This document shows, piece by piece, positions 19,238 through 19,846 of a DNA stretch of 19,846 bases (its first letter is position 1; each line of letters begins with the position of its first letter). The notes below the pieces were generated by a model, which ran no database searches, had not been told where the DNA came from, and was given only the letters and a program-made list of their open reading frames with translations. The DNA lies in assembly GCA_046582635.1 (NCBI GenBank), contig JAYGEA010000168.1, positions 1-19,846 of the forward strand, read 5' to 3'. The stretch comes from GCA-2731375 sp046582635. Its GTDB lineage: Bacteria; Pseudomonadota; Alphaproteobacteria; GCA-2731375. The translations under genes were made by a program, and so were the position numbers.

Positions 19238-19846
19238 GTGGCCAGGAAACCCAGGGTCAAGAAGCCCGCCAAGGAACGCGCGGCAAAAGCCAGGCGGCGG
19301 ACGCCGGGCGTCTTTGCCGTGGTGGTGTTCGCGCTGGTGGTCGGCGCGGCGGCTCTGGCGGCCTGGTTGACATACAGCTATCAAGCCCCCGAACAGCCCG
19401 AACCGATGGCCGATTTAACCCGCGCCACGATGAGCATCGACCTGACCAAGGAAGGCCGAGGCGAACAAGACCCGCCAAGAATTGCGGCCAAGACGGAAGG
19501 GGGCCACGACGGGGAAGACGGCGACCACAAAAAATCTGATAAAGACGCCGATGAGGCGCCCCAGCCGGCCAAGAAAGAGGACGGGCACGGGAGCAAAACC
19601 AAGACGAAAAAGGCGCCACCCAGCCCCGAACCCACGGTCGAGGACACTGGCCAAAAAAGCGACGGCCAAAAGACATCGAACCAACACGCGGACCAACATC
19701 CAGACAAACATCCAGACAAACAGGGCGACAAACATGCCGCCGACCCAGCGACCAAGGCCGCGGCCAAGCCGGCGGGCCCGCGCGGTTCCTTCACCCGGTC
19801 CGGCGGCCTGCGTCCGGCACCCGATCCGGCCCTGGTCAAAGCCACC
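19238..19846 (+). CDS. Divergent polysaccharide deacetylase family protein (YibQ-like), N-terminal part
   Basis: 203 codons from GTG 19238 to the window end; the frame continues outside. The first 23 residues are very basic (VARKPRVKKPAKERAAKARRR). A single transmembrane segment spans about 24-46 (VFAVVVFALVVGAAALAAWL), so it is an inner-membrane anchor with the rest in the periplasm. Residues about 50-185 form a highly charged, low-complexity linker rich in Lys, Asp, His, Gln and Pro, with a HPDKHPDKQGDK repeat. LRPAPDPALVKAT at the end matches the usual start of the divergent polysaccharide deacetylase domain, which would follow outside the window. The neighbourhood agrees: yibQ follows envC in E. 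coli. The start is uncertain, since there is only a weak GGGAT upstream. Confidence 0.75.
   Translation, partial: MARKPRVKKPAKERAAKARRRTPGVFAVVVFALVVGAAALAAWLTYSYQAPEQPEPMADLTRATMSIDLTKEGRGEQDPPRIAAKTEGGHDGEDGDHKKSDKDADEAPQPAKKEDGHGSKTKTKKAPPSPEPTVEDTGQKSDGQKTSNQHADQHPDKHPDKQGDKHAADPATKAAAKPAGPRGSFTRSGGLRPAPDPALVKAT

Noticed and set aside
19257..19845. Several minus-strand ORFs rich in Trp, Cys, Phe and Leu near the window end
   Set aside because: They are the reverse reading of the Lys/Asp-rich linker of the deacetylase-family gene, which extends an envC-ctp-yibQ-like order.

Overview
The window looks like a chromosomal segment of a GC-rich alphaproteobacterium. The conserved order obgE-proB-proA-nadD-rsfS-rlmH-gpmI-envC-ctp-deacetylase, rplU-rpmA just upstream of obgE, a Phasin_2-type phasin and a small DUF1127 protein all fit Rhodospirillales-like genomes. 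The species assignment is inference. No rRNA, tRNA, CRISPR array, transposase or phage gene was seen.

Region 1 (1-5.7 kb) is accessory. It holds a partial phosphotriesterase-family metallohydrolase (-) divergent from a FIST-domain sensor protein (+), then a TauD-family dioxygenase (-) convergent with FIST. Next is a lower-GC two-gene (-) unit that resembles a HicA/HicB-like toxin-antitoxin pair. Its first gene is frameshifted, and its promoter carries a perfect 8-bp dyad overlapping the -35 box. After it come a hairpin-rich intergenic stretch, a phasin whose promoter is flanked by two identical TGCAGTGCA sites, and a DUF1127 protein.

Region 2 (5.7-8.8 kb) holds a GcvA-like LysR regulator, asd (aspartate-semialdehyde dehydrogenase; lysine, threonine, methionine and diaminopimelate synthesis) and an alpha/beta hydrolase in tandem with asd. 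A long palindromic element follows the LysR gene. A second copy lies between the FIST and TauD genes.

Region 3 (8.8-19.8 kb) is core housekeeping, all on +. rplU-rpmA (ribosomal L21 and L27) has a near-consensus promoter and a very strong terminator. obgE (ribosome-assembly GTPase) and proB overlap by ATGA, followed by proA (proline synthesis) and nadD (NAD synthesis). A probable new promoter precedes rsfS-rlmH (ribosome silencing, 23S rRNA methylation). gpmI (glycolysis) leads a cell-envelope cluster: an EnvC-like amidase activator, a carboxy-terminal processing protease overlapping it by ATGA, and the start of a membrane-anchored divergent polysaccharide deacetylase cut by the window end.

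The most interesting items are the frameshifted toxin-antitoxin-like pair with its almost leaderless promoter, the covarying palindromic repeat family, the phasin promoter and 3' structures, and a possible non-canonical AUA start for rsfS.
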